Shown here piece after piece: positions 1 through 9,874 of a stretch of DNA of 64,000 nt (position 1 is its first letter; every line of letters starts with the position of its first letter). Location: NCBI RefSeq assembly GCF_052857255.1, contig NC_135497.1, positions 192,113,485-192,177,484 of the forward strand, read 5' to 3'. The translations under genes and the position numbers were made by a program. The notes beneath the pieces were generated by a model that saw only the letters and a program-made list of their open reading frames with translations, did not search any database and was not told the origin of the DNA. Origin of the DNA: Amblyomma americanum. Lineage: Eukaryota > Arthropoda > Arachnida > Ixodida > Ixodidae.

Positions 1-449
1 GATGTCGACCAATCCTGGAGTACGCCTGTGTTGTGCGAGATGCCTACATTGTAAAAAACATTGAGCAGGTGGAGCGCATCCAACGGCATGCAGCCAGGTT
101 CATCTCATCTGATTACCGGAAACGCTCATCCTTTACGAATATGCTGAGGCAGCATATGTTGGAGCCACTCCAGTTGCGCGGACAGATTGCCAGGTTAAAA
201 GTTTTGCACTTACTATATCATAGCAAAACAGGATTGCCACGTGAATCGGCTTTACTTTCAGCACCGCAAAGATCGATCATCAAGGCTTAACTACACAAAA
301 GTGATAAGGCCACACAATGCCAAGACTAAGCAGTTTCAAAAATTTTTCCCATGCACAATCGAACAATAGAATCGCCTCCTTGCTTCGGTTGTTGAATTTG
401 CTAACATTAATACCTTCGAGCGTTCTTTGAAAACTTACCCTTTGTAACC
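1..449 (+). pseudogene. LINE reverse-transcriptase 3' fragment
   Basis: The window opens inside the C-terminal part of a non-LTR retrotransposon RT. Codons from base 9 read RPILEYACVVRDAY and then ERIQRHAARFI, the conserved region after the RT core found in many arthropod CR1/Jockey-type LINEs. The frame is clean to about base 260, then one frame change is needed to follow the expected Asn/His-rich tail, and an in-frame stop lies near 354. The probable ancestral stop is the TAA at 445-447. It is a dead fragment whose 5' part lies outside the window. The exact clade is not resolved. Confidence 0.75.
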
Positions 450-655
450 CTCTTCTGCCTGGGCAGCACTGCTGCCTGCAGTATTTGGAAATAAATTTTT
501 AGACCCACCGTTCTGCTCTGCCTGCTTAACTCATTGATCATGATTTGCAGTTCATCTCCTGAGTGACACAGTAAAGCAATGCCATCAGCGAATCTCCGAT
601 TATTTAGGTATTCTTCATTAACTCTTATCACCCCTCTTTAAATGTTGCCAGCATA
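450..655 (-). pseudogene. LINE reverse-transcriptase fragment, YADD region, antisense
   Basis: On the minus strand the reading NEEYLNNRRFADGIALL followed by HSGDELQIMINEL resembles the RT catalytic region of a LINE family unlike the fragment to its left. The usual FADD catalytic pair reads FADG, so the second Asp is lost. Similarity fades after VGLKIYF. The fragment abuts the end of the plus-strand LINE at about 450, giving a tail-to-tail junction of two truncated elements. Confidence 0.65.
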
Positions 656-1961
656 CGTCATTTCAGGGTCTCCGTCGCGAAAGCTACCTGGGCCGGTATG
701 GAATCCGCGCTTTGATTTATCTTGCCTGGCGGCAGGTTGAAGCTCATTTTGTTTTTGCTTTTGTAAGCTTCATTTCGTTTTCGTTTTGTACATAACTTTG
801 AGGGGAGAGCTTGCGGCAGTTATAAATATTATGGGCGCGAAACAAGACGTGAAAATGCAAGCCGAGATCGAACGTGCGGTTTGATGTACCATAATTAGTA
901 ATTTTCAATTACAGGCTTGGACACCGAGGCTAGATACGAGGCCAGGTTTGTTCTTCTAAGCAGGGGTGTAACGCGCTCTCGGTTGTGCCCCATGATGTAT
1001 ATGTACAACGCATCAGAATACGGAATAGCTGAATCAGCGAGTGTTGTTTGCCTACATTTTCCTCGCTTTAGGCCGGGAATAAAAAAAAAAACTTTTCTAT
1101 GTTTTTAAGCACTGTAGATATCATGACACCTTCAGCACACCACAAAGAAAGGGCGGCTCCATTTCTTTTTGTTTGTCTGTTTTTTTGCCTCTCTCTGATA
1201 GGCACAGCGGCAATCCACTTCCGTTACATGAGTGCGCACTCGCTCCACCCTGGTGTGTGCTAAATGATCTCCTCCAAGAAACCGGTGTGTGTTGTGGGCG
1301 ACGCTTGAGACCTCATCCGCTCGGGGGCAACATCGTCTTCTGTCGCCACCTGCTGGTCCTCGTCGCTGCTGCACCAAGAGAGCAAAGAAAATACAGCCTC
1401 TTAACCAGCATTCGGTGATGTTAGAGAGGCTAAATTTCACGGAAATATAAATACGAGCTGAATAGTGGCCCTGGCACCGAGTGTGGTACTGTTTACACAT
1501 TGAAAGCTCCACACAAGCACACGTCTTCTATAGTACAGCGTAATTAGCTTGGCACTTTTCTTTAGCGTCAGTAAGTCCTTGCATTTCTAGCTCACGGACG
1601 CTTTTCCTTGCTTCCTATAGCTTTTGTTTTTAATGCGGAGGAACTTCATAGAGCGAAAATTTCCATCTCCCCTGTTTCATTCCTACTGTTCTAGCTGTAT
1701 ACTTTTTCTCTTAAGTAAATGAATAGCTCATTCTTTCCCTTTCAGATAGCGCCCGTCAGCAGCATGTAATATACATCCAGCACGCCTAGAATGGTAAGGC
1801 GACTGTTGACAGAGGATGCTGACAGAGGCACGGGACAAAACGTCAAAAGCTAACAGCAAACACTACTCGTAAAGGGCATCTTCACAGGAAGAGGTGACGA
1901 TCCATACTTGTGGGATCGGCCGAGGTGGTCGCATGGGTCTGCACGAGCCGCAACTTGGCCC
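656..1961. other. No gene recognised
   Basis: AT-rich sequence with only short overlapping ORFs of poor codon quality, including 917-1108 and the opposed pair at 1132-1512. I see no splice-bounded exon, RNA gene or clear repeat. Confidence 0.4.
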
Positions 1962-2486
1962 TTAAAGGGGCCCTGAAAGGGGCTTTAATAAATCTCCAGC
2001 ATGGCTGGGATGTTAAAGCACGCCTCTTCACGAATATTGTCCAGCAAGAAATTTTCTAATGCGTTTTGTAGAAGCTGAGTTATCTGTAGTCAAAATTCGA
2101 ATTTCCGCGTCTTCGCGCTTTTCCATCTCCTCTCGTCACTTTTTGCACGCTGGAAGGTCGGCGCTCCTCAGCCGGCCCCTCCTCCGGGGGAAAGCTTCCT
2201 GACCCGCCGGAGCTAGGCGGCTTATTGGCCACAGCCTTGGTAGCTGCCTGACGTCTAAAAGAATCTAACCAGTAGCCACCTCTCAACATGTATACGTAGA
2301 TACGAGCGACGGAAGAGGGTGCGAGCATGAATTCGGCGGGAAGGGCTCGTCAACTTTCGCGCTTGATTGTGGGTCCTCTGCTGCGTGTAGAAGTGTATTA
2401 TTTGATTCAGGTTTTCATGAAAACACAATGCAGAGATTGGGCGGGTTGATGTGCTTTCCTCGAAAGGTGTTTCAGAGCCCCTTTAA
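1962..2486. mobile_element. TTAA-flanked MITE with 13-bp inverted termini
   Basis: TTAA at 1962-1965 is followed by AGGGGCCCTGAAA. The other end reads TTTCAGAGCCCCT followed by TTAA at 2483-2486. The termini are inverted repeats with one mismatch, and the TTAA duplicates fit a piggyBac-type target site. The 517-bp interior has no credible transposase, so this would be a non-autonomous element. The 82-codon minus-strand ORF inside is not convincing. Confidence 0.7.
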
Positions 2487-2854
2487 ACTTTTCGCTGTTT
2501 TTAACATGTTTCGAAGAGGACGACATAAAGAAGACCGTTGAGTGTACAGTATAACCTATTTTTTCCGAATAGAATCCTTACTCAGCGTCGTATTTTTGTT
2601 GTTTAGGTTATCTCGATTAACATGATACGCAATATTGCAGGACAAAAGAATGAAACTAAAAAAGCTCTGGGCTCACCTTTCCTCGGCGCCGGATGTTAAT
2701 GTTAAAGCATCTCCAATCACCTCCACCAGGTGGCCGTTGTGCGTCACGTAGTTGCGGCTGCCTACAATCCGAGGTCCTGAGAAGTGTTTGAGAGCATGCG
2801 CTGCCCCATAAAAAACTACGAGACACATTGGCAACTAAAGTGTTGAGAGGCGAA
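2487..2854. other. No gene recognised
   Basis: Unassigned sequence between the MITE and the tandem array. The minus-strand ORF at 2656-2916 runs into the tandem repeat and is best explained by chance. Confidence 0.35.
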
Positions 2855-3290
2855 AGCCGACCATTCTGTGACAATTTTCGCTGTGCCGTGACGGCTTCTG
2901 GTGGATGTGACGTCACACCGTTCCCGTGGCTATATTGATTCCCAAATTATACATATTTCAGGGATCTTAAGTATTAATTACGCTCAATTACACATTTTCC
3001 CCTCTATTATGACACAAATCCCACGTTTCTTCGACAATTATGTGACAATTTTCACTATGCTGTGACGACATCGGGTGGATGTGAGGTCGCAACGTTCCCG
3101 TGGCTATATCGATACCCAAATTGTACAACCTTCGGGAATTTGAAGTAATAATTACGCTTAATTACACATTTTTCCATCTAATTTGACACAAATTCGACGT
3201 TCTTCCGACTATTCTGTGACAATTTTCACTATGCCGTGACGACTTCAGGTGGACGTGACGTCCCACCGTTTTCCTGGGTATATCGACGTC
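2855..3290. repeat. 174-bp tandem repeat, about 2.5 copies
   Basis: The landmark TGTGACAATTTT occurs at 2867, 3041 and 3215, exactly 174 bases apart. Each copy is followed by a divergent GTGACG...GGTGGA...GTGACGTC block and by CCGTGGCTATAT. The copies differ by scattered substitutions, so the array is not recent. It looks like a minisatellite or the remains of a satellite unit. Confidence 0.85.
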
Positions 3291-3804
3291 CGCGCTAGTT
3301 CAACGCAATTTTGATATGTTTGCCTATCTTTAATTAAATAATTACTCTACAGTCATCAAACTTGGCTTTTAGGTTCATTTTTTTTCTCCTCTATCTGAAA
3401 CAACCACCCTTTTCTGCTATCTTTTTTTAGTTCCCGAGTTAAACATGCAACACCCTCTGCGAACGGACGATAGTATGAGCCATTAAAGGTTTTCGCCCTA
3501 ATAGTTTAAAGACGCATTCACACCAGCGAGTCATAGAGGTCGTGCGACAGGTATTGGTCACTTGCGATGGTCGTAGGGTTTAAAAGTGACTTCACTTATG
3601 AATCCTTCGTGACGCGGCTAAGGGTCACGCACTTCCACGGCCCTTCAGCGGCACCGTAAGAAATGGCGCGGTAACGCGTCACGTTTACTTACATTCGTTT
3701 TTCAGTGAATGTCCACGGAGAGGGGCATACTACAGAGCATACTGATATCCAACGTGGCAATTGGAGACCGAGAAGTTTGAGCGCTATATTGGGGAACTAT
3801 CGAC
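3291..3804. other. No gene recognised
   Basis: Unassigned sequence between the tandem array and the hairpin. There is no convincing ORF or repeat. Confidence 0.35.
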
Positions 3805-3988
3805 TATTCATTTCTGAAGGCTGTGCGCTAAAGAAACGTTCACAAGGAAAAAGGAGGACATACGACAGGAAAGAAGCGCAACTTTCCACTTTAGTTAAAG
3901 TGGAAAGTTGCGCTTCCTTCCTGTCGTCTGTCCTCCTTTTTTCCTGTGAGCGTTTTCTTTTTTAGCGCACAGCCTTCAGAAATGAATA
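3805..3988. repeat. Near-perfect palindrome, about 184 bp
   Basis: Two arms of about 90 bases mirror each other around about 3897, reading from the outside ATTCATTTCTGAAGGCTGTG inward to AAGTGGAAAGTT with almost no spacer. Differences are a few bases and short indels in the A/T runs. It could be a minimal foldback transposable element. The 86-codon ORF across it is a by-product. Confidence 0.85.
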
Positions 3989-4038
3989 TGTAGCAACTAG
4001 CCCGTCAGAAAGTTACTTCGACTATTATGACACCCTAT

Positions 4039-4104
4039 ATGAATGATTGCACCGATTGCTGTTCCTTCGTGTTCGAAGGAACAGCCATCGATGCGATCAT
4101 TCAT
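4039..4104. repeat. Short hairpin, 30-base arms
   Basis: ATGAATGATTGCACCGAT...GTTCCTTCG is followed after four bases by the inverted copy CGAAGGAAC...GCGATCATTCAT. It lies about 50 bases from the larger palindrome at 3805-3988, but the arms are unrelated in sequence. Confidence 0.75.
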
Positions 4105-4473
4105 GTGAATAGCGTCGCTGTTGATTGGAATAGCGTTTTAATACAAGAGGCGCCATCGATTGGGCCCCCAGAAGGCTCTCTGAGCGGAATTTTCTTGCGT
4201 GCGTATTAAACGTTCTAAGTGCAGTGCACAGACGCAGACGATGCTTAGTAACATAGACGCGGAAGGCTACAGCCGGCGGCTGTCAATCAGCAATAAGCCA
4301 CTAGAAGTTGCGTAATTCATGCAAGTGAGTCTAAGAAAGGCTGGCACACGTTAGCACGCTTTCGGCCGGCTAGCCAAGAGCTAAATACAAACCTCTCCTT
4401 GTTGCACTGCGCTCTCACAAAAAAATTGGCGGAAACGAAACGGTAAACTGCAACGGCCGACATTTTCCTCAAC
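4105..4473. other. No gene recognised
   Basis: Between the hairpin and the proposed third exon of the minus-strand membrane-protein gene. It would be intron or 3' flank of that gene. Nothing else is seen. Confidence 0.3.
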
Positions 4474-4732
4474 CTGTGCAGACCATAACAATAATATCTC
4501 GGGATTTCATGTGAAGAGCGGTGAGCGCCCACGGATAAGCGCACGTACTTGGGCGTCGGGCCGTGGCTGTCGTAGAGGAGGCTGTAGTAGAGGCCATTGT
4601 CGTAGAAGTGGGTGTTGAAAAGGCTTCTGTCCTCAGCGTAGTGGACGTCGTGTTCGCTTCTAAGGACGCATCCCCTGTCCTCCACGCGGTCGGAGTTGTT
4701 TTCGCTTTGAAGTTCGTGCCGCGTACACCCTT
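4474..4732 (-). CDS. Candidate exon 3 of a minus-strand membrane protein
   Basis: Minus-strand sequence entered through a good acceptor (pyrimidine-rich tract ending GTCCACAG, AG at 4734-4733) stays open with strongly GC-ending codons. It includes EGCTRHELQ, DRGCVLRSEHDVHY and FNTHFYDNGLYYSLLYDSHG. It is Tyr/Asp/Asn-rich and extracellular in character, with cysteines but no domain I recognise. It starts with two bases, which fit the single base left by the exon ending at 8629. The donor is uncertain: GTTGAG after 4474, or GTGGGC or GTGCGC about 60-75 bases earlier. An overlapping Thr-rich frame is also open and could instead be the coding one. Function is unknown. Confidence 0.4.
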
Positions 4733-6240
4733 CTGTGGACGTCGGAGCAAGGCCCTGGTAGCCTTATGAGCTTTCGCCGAAGCTCCCCGCAAGGGTCTGC
4801 GCGTCTTAGCCGTAAGCTTCGGAGTCTCCAGCTTGACTGCGGTACCACGCGCTGCGAGCATGGGGAAGCATCGTTTTAGGCTCAGTTTGCCGTACAGCAT
4901 TCATTTGTGCTTTTCCACGTCGAGTATTGGCGAGGGGGTGGTGCCACACAAAAGAAGGGTGACTAGTAGTTCCCGCTCGTCTCTTTGCAGTTTTATTGCC
5001 CAGCTATGAATAAAAGTAGCGGCGACGCAACCAACAGAACGTTCATTTATTGTTTTCGTAAACCAGAATCAGTAATATCGTTGTGTAGGAGAATAAATAT
5101 TGTCTCTAAGTTTCCTTTTCTTAAGAAACCAAAGGAATTTGAGTCAAGAGAGGTAGGGTGTTGCACATTCGTTCCGGCCAAAATGGTCCCACAAATTTTT
5201 CCTGGCATGACGGTAACTTTGTCCGCAACAAACATGACAGTAAAGGATAAAGGGACCCTTAGTCTAGCTAAACTCGTGCATTCGCTGCAGCCCTCTTGCA
5301 AAAATAAACCGTGTTAGAGCAATTTGTTTCGAGTAGATTAGGCCTGAAGTACCTCCTTCAAATCGCGTTAGACTGCAATTTGGTGTGTCTCCTTTAAGTG
5401 AACGATTATAATTATGGCGAGTTCGAAGAGGTTGAATGTTTGAATGCGGGATATGAATAAGCTGTGGAATGCCTGCGCGTTAGAGAGCAGGTGGGAGATA
5501 ACCCGAGTGATGCCCCATGCCATTATCGAAAATTGACGTATATCCGAAAATTCCTATCCTTGGCAATTTTTGCCTTCAAGAGGTTGGAAAATCTCCGCTT
5601 TTTTTTCCGCTATTCTGCACCATTTTTTCATTACTTCTTGCTTCCCGTAGGCAGTAATAAAGGCTAAAGCCCGAGAATTTGCCGATTACTGCTCACTGCG
5701 CGTATTTGAATTTTATTTTTCTCTCTTATTCACGTATTTCAAGCAGTAGTGACGTCGCCGTCACCACCTGCTATACATTAAAGAAAAGCTTGTTCAGAAT
5801 CTAGTTTCTAGCTTTACTTGCTCAAAATACACTTCTCGACAGAAGCAAAGGAAACAAGTGCATAAATGACTAGCACGTGCTGCTATCTTGCACACTACTT
5901 TTACAACTCAGGCAAGTGTCAGCTCAATCTTACTACCGTTAATTACAACCCATGCTCGTCGATCTGTCGTATAGGCCTGCACCCTAATTTCAAAAAGCGA
6001 AAAAAAAAGTAAAGTTGAGGTTGGAATAATTTATACCTCACCCATCGAAAGCTTAATCAAACAACATGTGGCGTAGGTGAGAGGCACAACGTATCGCATT
6101 ATCGCTATGCAGCGGCGTCGTGAGAAACGCGTTGCCGGAGGCCCAGCGCAAAGCGAGCGCAAAGAACGTGATCTGAAGGAGAGCGCAAGGGTAGAGACCT
6201 TTTGGCGAGCTAGTTGGTTACGAAGCATCATTTGACACAC

Positions 6241-6288
6241 ACACAGAGGACGAGCGTCGTGTTCGTGCTCATTCTTCGTCCTCTGTGT
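6241..6288. repeat. Hairpin with 13-base arms
   Basis: ACACAGAGGACGA at 6241-6253 is perfectly inverted as TCGTCCTCTGTGT at 6276-6288, with a 22-base loop. It may be a remnant of a small inverted-repeat element. Confidence 0.6.
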
Positions 6289-6839
6289 CTTAGACTGCGC
6301 TGTTAACTTCATGAAGGGAAGAGACGACTTCTTATGTTAGGCAGAGAGCCTAAAGCTCCTCAGCGTCACCGAGGCCGTAAATTAGTAGCAGTAATGTATC
6401 GAATAACGTTGCAATGATAGTGCGAATCTGATATCTGAGTGGCGACGGCGTGGTGGGGATCAGTCTAATCGCCGTTTAGGCTCCCTCTTGTAATCTTTCT
6501 CGTGGCCCTCTTAAAAAGAGAGGACGCTCGAAATGTTTGCGTGGTAGCAACTGTCGTACTGTGAAAGGCTGCGAAAGCGTGAAAGTTAAGAAAAAGCTTT
6601 GCGCACTGCCGTTGATTGCGCCACTCTCTTTCCGGATTTGCACCCTGCCCTGGCCATAATCTTTATATCTAGCCGACAAAAATTTCCCTCATTTCCCTAC
6701 TAGTGCTTAAAATTCTCTGTGAACTCTTCATGATTTTTTTTTTGTTTTTCTACTAATTCTTAAAATTATCTAAAAATTCCTAAAGATTCTTTCCTTCGTT
6801 CAAGCCCATTTTGGACTGAAAACTTTCTGAGAAAGAGGA

Positions 6840-6998
6840 AATGCTCCGAATGGAACATTTCTGAATAAGATTAGTAACTGGGTACCTTTGCATATGTCAT
6901 CACTGGACCCTTTACTAGCCAATAGCTATGGGTCTAGCAAATGTTTTGTATATTTCGAAAAAAAAAACTAAATAAAAAACCTTGAAACCTTGAAACTC
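6840..6998 (+). mobile_element. Possible LINE 3' tail
   Basis: The sequence ends in an A-rich stretch, CTAAATAAAAAA, followed by the short direct repeat CCTTGAAACCTTGAAA. It is preceded by GGACCCTTTACTAGC and a TATGGGTCTAGCAA block, which looks like the 3' UTR of arthropod L2/CR1 elements. No coding part remains. The family assignment is from memory of similar tails and is weak. Confidence 0.3.
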
Positions 6999-7802
6999 TT
7001 CCTTGATTCCGCGGAAATCAAGGCGACATCCGTTTCAATCAGTAAGGCATTACAGTAATTGACTTACTAAGGTTACCGAGGCTCGCATCTGTAAGCGAAG
7101 AAACAAAAAGGCCGGATACTAGGTAGCTGAGTTCGCTGCATTTGGTATTATGTTCAGTGCAAAAAAGTACTGCTTTAATATCATCCACAGCAACTGAATG
7201 CCCTGCTCAATTTCTCTCCTATAAAGGTTAGTGTAATGAAGTTATTTACGAATCGCTTTTGTTCTATTTCATCCAGTACATGAGTGACCAGCGAGCATTA
7301 AGCATTACTACTTGTTATCTGAACTATCCAACTTTCTTGGACATCATTTTTAATCGAGAGGCAACTGCGGGATATTGTAATATACTGTTATGAGCATATT
7401 GATGGGCATTGTCTAATCTTCCGATGCGTAAAAAATCTCGCCTTTAAAGTTTGTCCTGAGCCCGCACAGAGTAGTTAACACGGCCATAAAAAAGTAATGA
7501 GGTACCTTTTGGACAATAATTAGCAAAAGCTATAAGAGTCCCGAGCAAGGGTCTGCGGATATATTGCAGTTTTGGTGCAAAACTTGTGATACACGAAAAA
7601 AATTTATTCATATAAACAACTTGTCGCTGAAAAAAAATGTACTTGTGCAGCATTTCTGTGTATGGTTCCGGAAGCTGTTGTTAATATAACTGCAAGTGCT
7701 CAAGAGGAGGCTTACTCAAAGTTATAGGAAGTAAATTTTGCTTACAATGGTGCTAAAACTGAGGAACTCAAAATTTTCTCCCCATCTTGCTTTTCTTCCT
7801 AC

Positions 7803-7905
7803 ACACCACAGCGGCGGCCTATCAATATAAGCATCCGCGTCGTATGCGGATAGTGCGAGGTTCGATCACCAGTGTCGCCAGGGCCCGGTTCTCAGGTTCT
7901 CTGAG
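7803..7905 (+). mobile_element. tRNA-derived SINE head
   Basis: CAGCGGCGGCCTATCAATAT...GGTTCGATCACCAG carries an A-box-like start and a B-box-like GGTTCGATC, as in the 5' part of tRNA-derived SINEs. It lacks a complete cloverleaf, so it is not a tRNA gene. The 3' boundary is not clear. Confidence 0.4.
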
Positions 7906-8628
7906 GTGAACATGCTTACAAAATATGCGTTTGGCCCCACCCTACCTAGATGAAAAATACCTTGCTCCATGGCGCTCTTTGACCGAAGCTGCCTTTGCGT
8001 CATAAAAAAACATCATTTCCCTCTGTAAGAACTGATTCTTCCACTTCTGAAGGGGTCGCAGTAATTTAAGAACCTGTAGGCAGCGTAGCAGTAAATTGTC
8101 ACAGCACACCAACCTCTTACAAGTCTATTTTCTTGTTACGCATGTCGAGGAAAAGAAGAGCTCAAAAAACATACTTTCTACCCCCCCCCTCCCCCTCAAA
8201 GGATAAAGAGACACCTACAGCTGTTCCATGAGCTGAGATTACACAATGAACAACATTCAAATTCCAATCAGCTGTTATTCTTCTCGACCTGCGCAGTTAG
8301 ATGAAGCGACTCCCTGCCCCCGCTTTTGGAGCAATCTGCAATTCGCCGCGTCGGACGGTGAGAACGGAATAGAATCGAAGGAGGCGAATAGTTATTGTGC
8401 AGCATCATCTATGGCCTCGAGGTCAAGGCAGTTTTAGGTTACAATGTGATGCGTAGATGCCTACGGAGAGGCATTTGCCATATAGACGAATTAGAGCAAA
8501 CATTCGTCGCCCTAAAAACAGAAGCACTGTAACTGTGGGAAAAACCTTGGTTTTTCAAGTCGCACTGCCAATAGAAGACCTGTCCAGCTCGTGTTGTAGA
8601 GCAAAGGAAAAAATAACTTTACCTTTAC

Positions 8629-8739
8629 CTGCTGTTGGAGCGGTGATGGGCTGGACGTTGTTGCGCGCCGCCGCTGCCACCGCCGGCGCTTCGTTTTCGA
8701 ACGCATCAGAAAGCAGCTCCAGGTTGTCCGCTTTCTGGC
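8629..8739 (-). CDS. Exon 2 of a minus-strand membrane protein
   Basis: On the minus strand the acceptor GCAGTCAACACAG is followed by 111 bases and the donor CAG/GTAAAG. Only one frame is open, with GC-ending codons: QKADNLELLSDAFENE, then an Ala-rich stretch and RNNVQPITAPTA. It enters with two bases and leaves one (phase 1-1), so it joins the upstream exon at 9744-9874 as Gly. The composition suggests a flexible extracellular stalk. A competing downstream acceptor at 8335 would add a short tail ending at 8268. I prefer the exon at 4732 because its acceptor and codon use are better. Confidence 0.6.
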
Positions 8740-8855
8740 CTGTGTTGACTGCGAGAGGTAGATAGGAAGATTCGCCGGTTCACTCTAAAGGAGATATTTC
8801 CTAAGGTCATCTCATCATTTTTTCTTGCTATGAAACCGTGTTGCGTATTCGTGGG

Positions 8856-9018
8856 AGAGTATATTTTTATGCTGACAAATTGCCTCTAAGATGTCGCGTT
8901 TAAACCCCCTGTAGAAAAAAAAAAGTTCTGATTGTCCAGAGTATATTTTTATGCTGACAAATTGCCTCTAAGATGTCTCGTTTAAACCCCCTGTAAAAAA
9001 AAAAAGTTCTGATTGTCC
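8856..9018. repeat. 82-bp direct tandem duplication
   Basis: AGAGTATATTTTTATGCTGA begins at 8856 and again at 8938. The two 82-base units differ by about three substitutions (GTCGCG against GTCTCG, and GTAGAA against GTAAAA). It is a recent local duplication, inside what would be intron 1 of the minus-strand gene. Confidence 0.9.
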
Positions 9019-9743
9019 TTGCCGCTTCAGCATATTTAAATTGGCATCCATCAAAGTGCAGTCTATACGTCCTGCGTATCATTTGTTACAATATGAGGCT
9101 ATTGTCTTCAGCCCGAAGGAAGTTACAGCAGATTCACATAAACAGGTGAATGGAGGGAACACCGGCAATTCCGGAATACCCTCAGTATTCACGGAATAAA
9201 CGTCTGACTGCCGTGGCGAACCCGCGCCTGAGAGGTGCAGGGTCAACCATGTCAGGAGTCGAGTTTCCCGCATAAACTGCTTGACAAATGAATAAAAAAT
9301 GAATAAATTCTTTATTTCAAAAGAGGGTTGGCTACCGGGCGCTGTTTAAGAATTAGTAGGGATCGGGTGCGAGTTGAAACGCAGCTTCTCGTCTGTATGA
9401 TCATTCGATAGGGCATCTGCCTTTTTGCTAGTCGCCAATGAAAACTTTCAGCACATCTAAATCAAAGGAACGTTTCTTGCCAACTGCCAATGCGTAGTAT
9501 CAACCACTTGTCAACCGCTAAACAGGGTTCCATTTTTGGTTGAACAAACTTCAAAAATAGATGGTTCAAATGCGACCGCGCCCCCTCTCTGCCCCCCCCC
9601 CCCCACAGTCGCAACCTGCAAGAGTGGTCCATAAATCCGCCCCTGGCGTAACCTGACAGGGACCTGCTTGATAGCCAGTCACAAGCACACATATGGTCCT
9701 GACCGACTGTTTCAGCAGATACGGTTTATAACGCCTTCAATAC

Positions 9744-9874
9744 CTGTTCCAAAAACGGTGGAGACTGTGACCAGGATGAAGACGAAGACGCCGAGCGCCG
9801 CTACAGTGACAAAAAATGGGCTCATGTAGCACCGTTCATCCAGAAGCCGCCGGAATGTGTGCCGGGAATCCTCG
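9744..9874 (-). CDS. Transmembrane exon of a minus-strand gene
   Basis: The minus-strand acceptor CCAACCTCTCAG (AG at 9876-9875) and donor ACAG/GTATTG bound a 131-base exon. It reads one base, 43 full codons, one base. The peptide begins with a charged segment (EDSRHTFRRLLDERC) and then a hydrophobic run, YMSPFFVTVAALGVFVFIL, continuing to VTVSTVFGT. This is one membrane span with basic residues on its N-terminal side, so probably type II (N-in) topology. Codon ends are GC-rich, unlike the flanking DNA. It joins in frame to 8629-8739. The first exon and signal of translation start are not identified. No family is recognised. Confidence 0.6.

Larger units (their letters stand above)
4733..8628. 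other. Probable intron of the minus-strand gene
   Basis: If the exon at 4474-4732 belongs with 8629-8739, this 3.9-kb stretch is an intron. It holds a small hairpin (6241-6288), a possible LINE 3' tail (6840-6998) and a tRNA-like SINE (7803-7905). ORFs such as 4985-5317 plus or 7444-7653 minus have AT-ending codons and no recognisable domain. Confidence 0.35.

Noticed and set aside
1132..1512. Opposed ORFs 1132-1512 minus and 1173-1418 plus
   Set aside because: Both are open in the same DNA with no codon bias or domain.
8268..8335. Alternative last exon of the minus-strand gene
   Set aside because: Phase fits and a stop follows, but the acceptor is weak and the segment too short to separate from chance. 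The exon at 4732 has better signals.
9079..9273. Extra minus-strand exon between 9744 and 8739
   Set aside because: An acceptor is present, but codons are AT-ending and no donor leaves the single base required by exon 8739.
4474..9874. Neprilysin (M13) assignment for the membrane genes
   Set aside because: A type II plan with a short tail fits, but none of the M13 ectodomain cysteine blocks or HExxH is visible.
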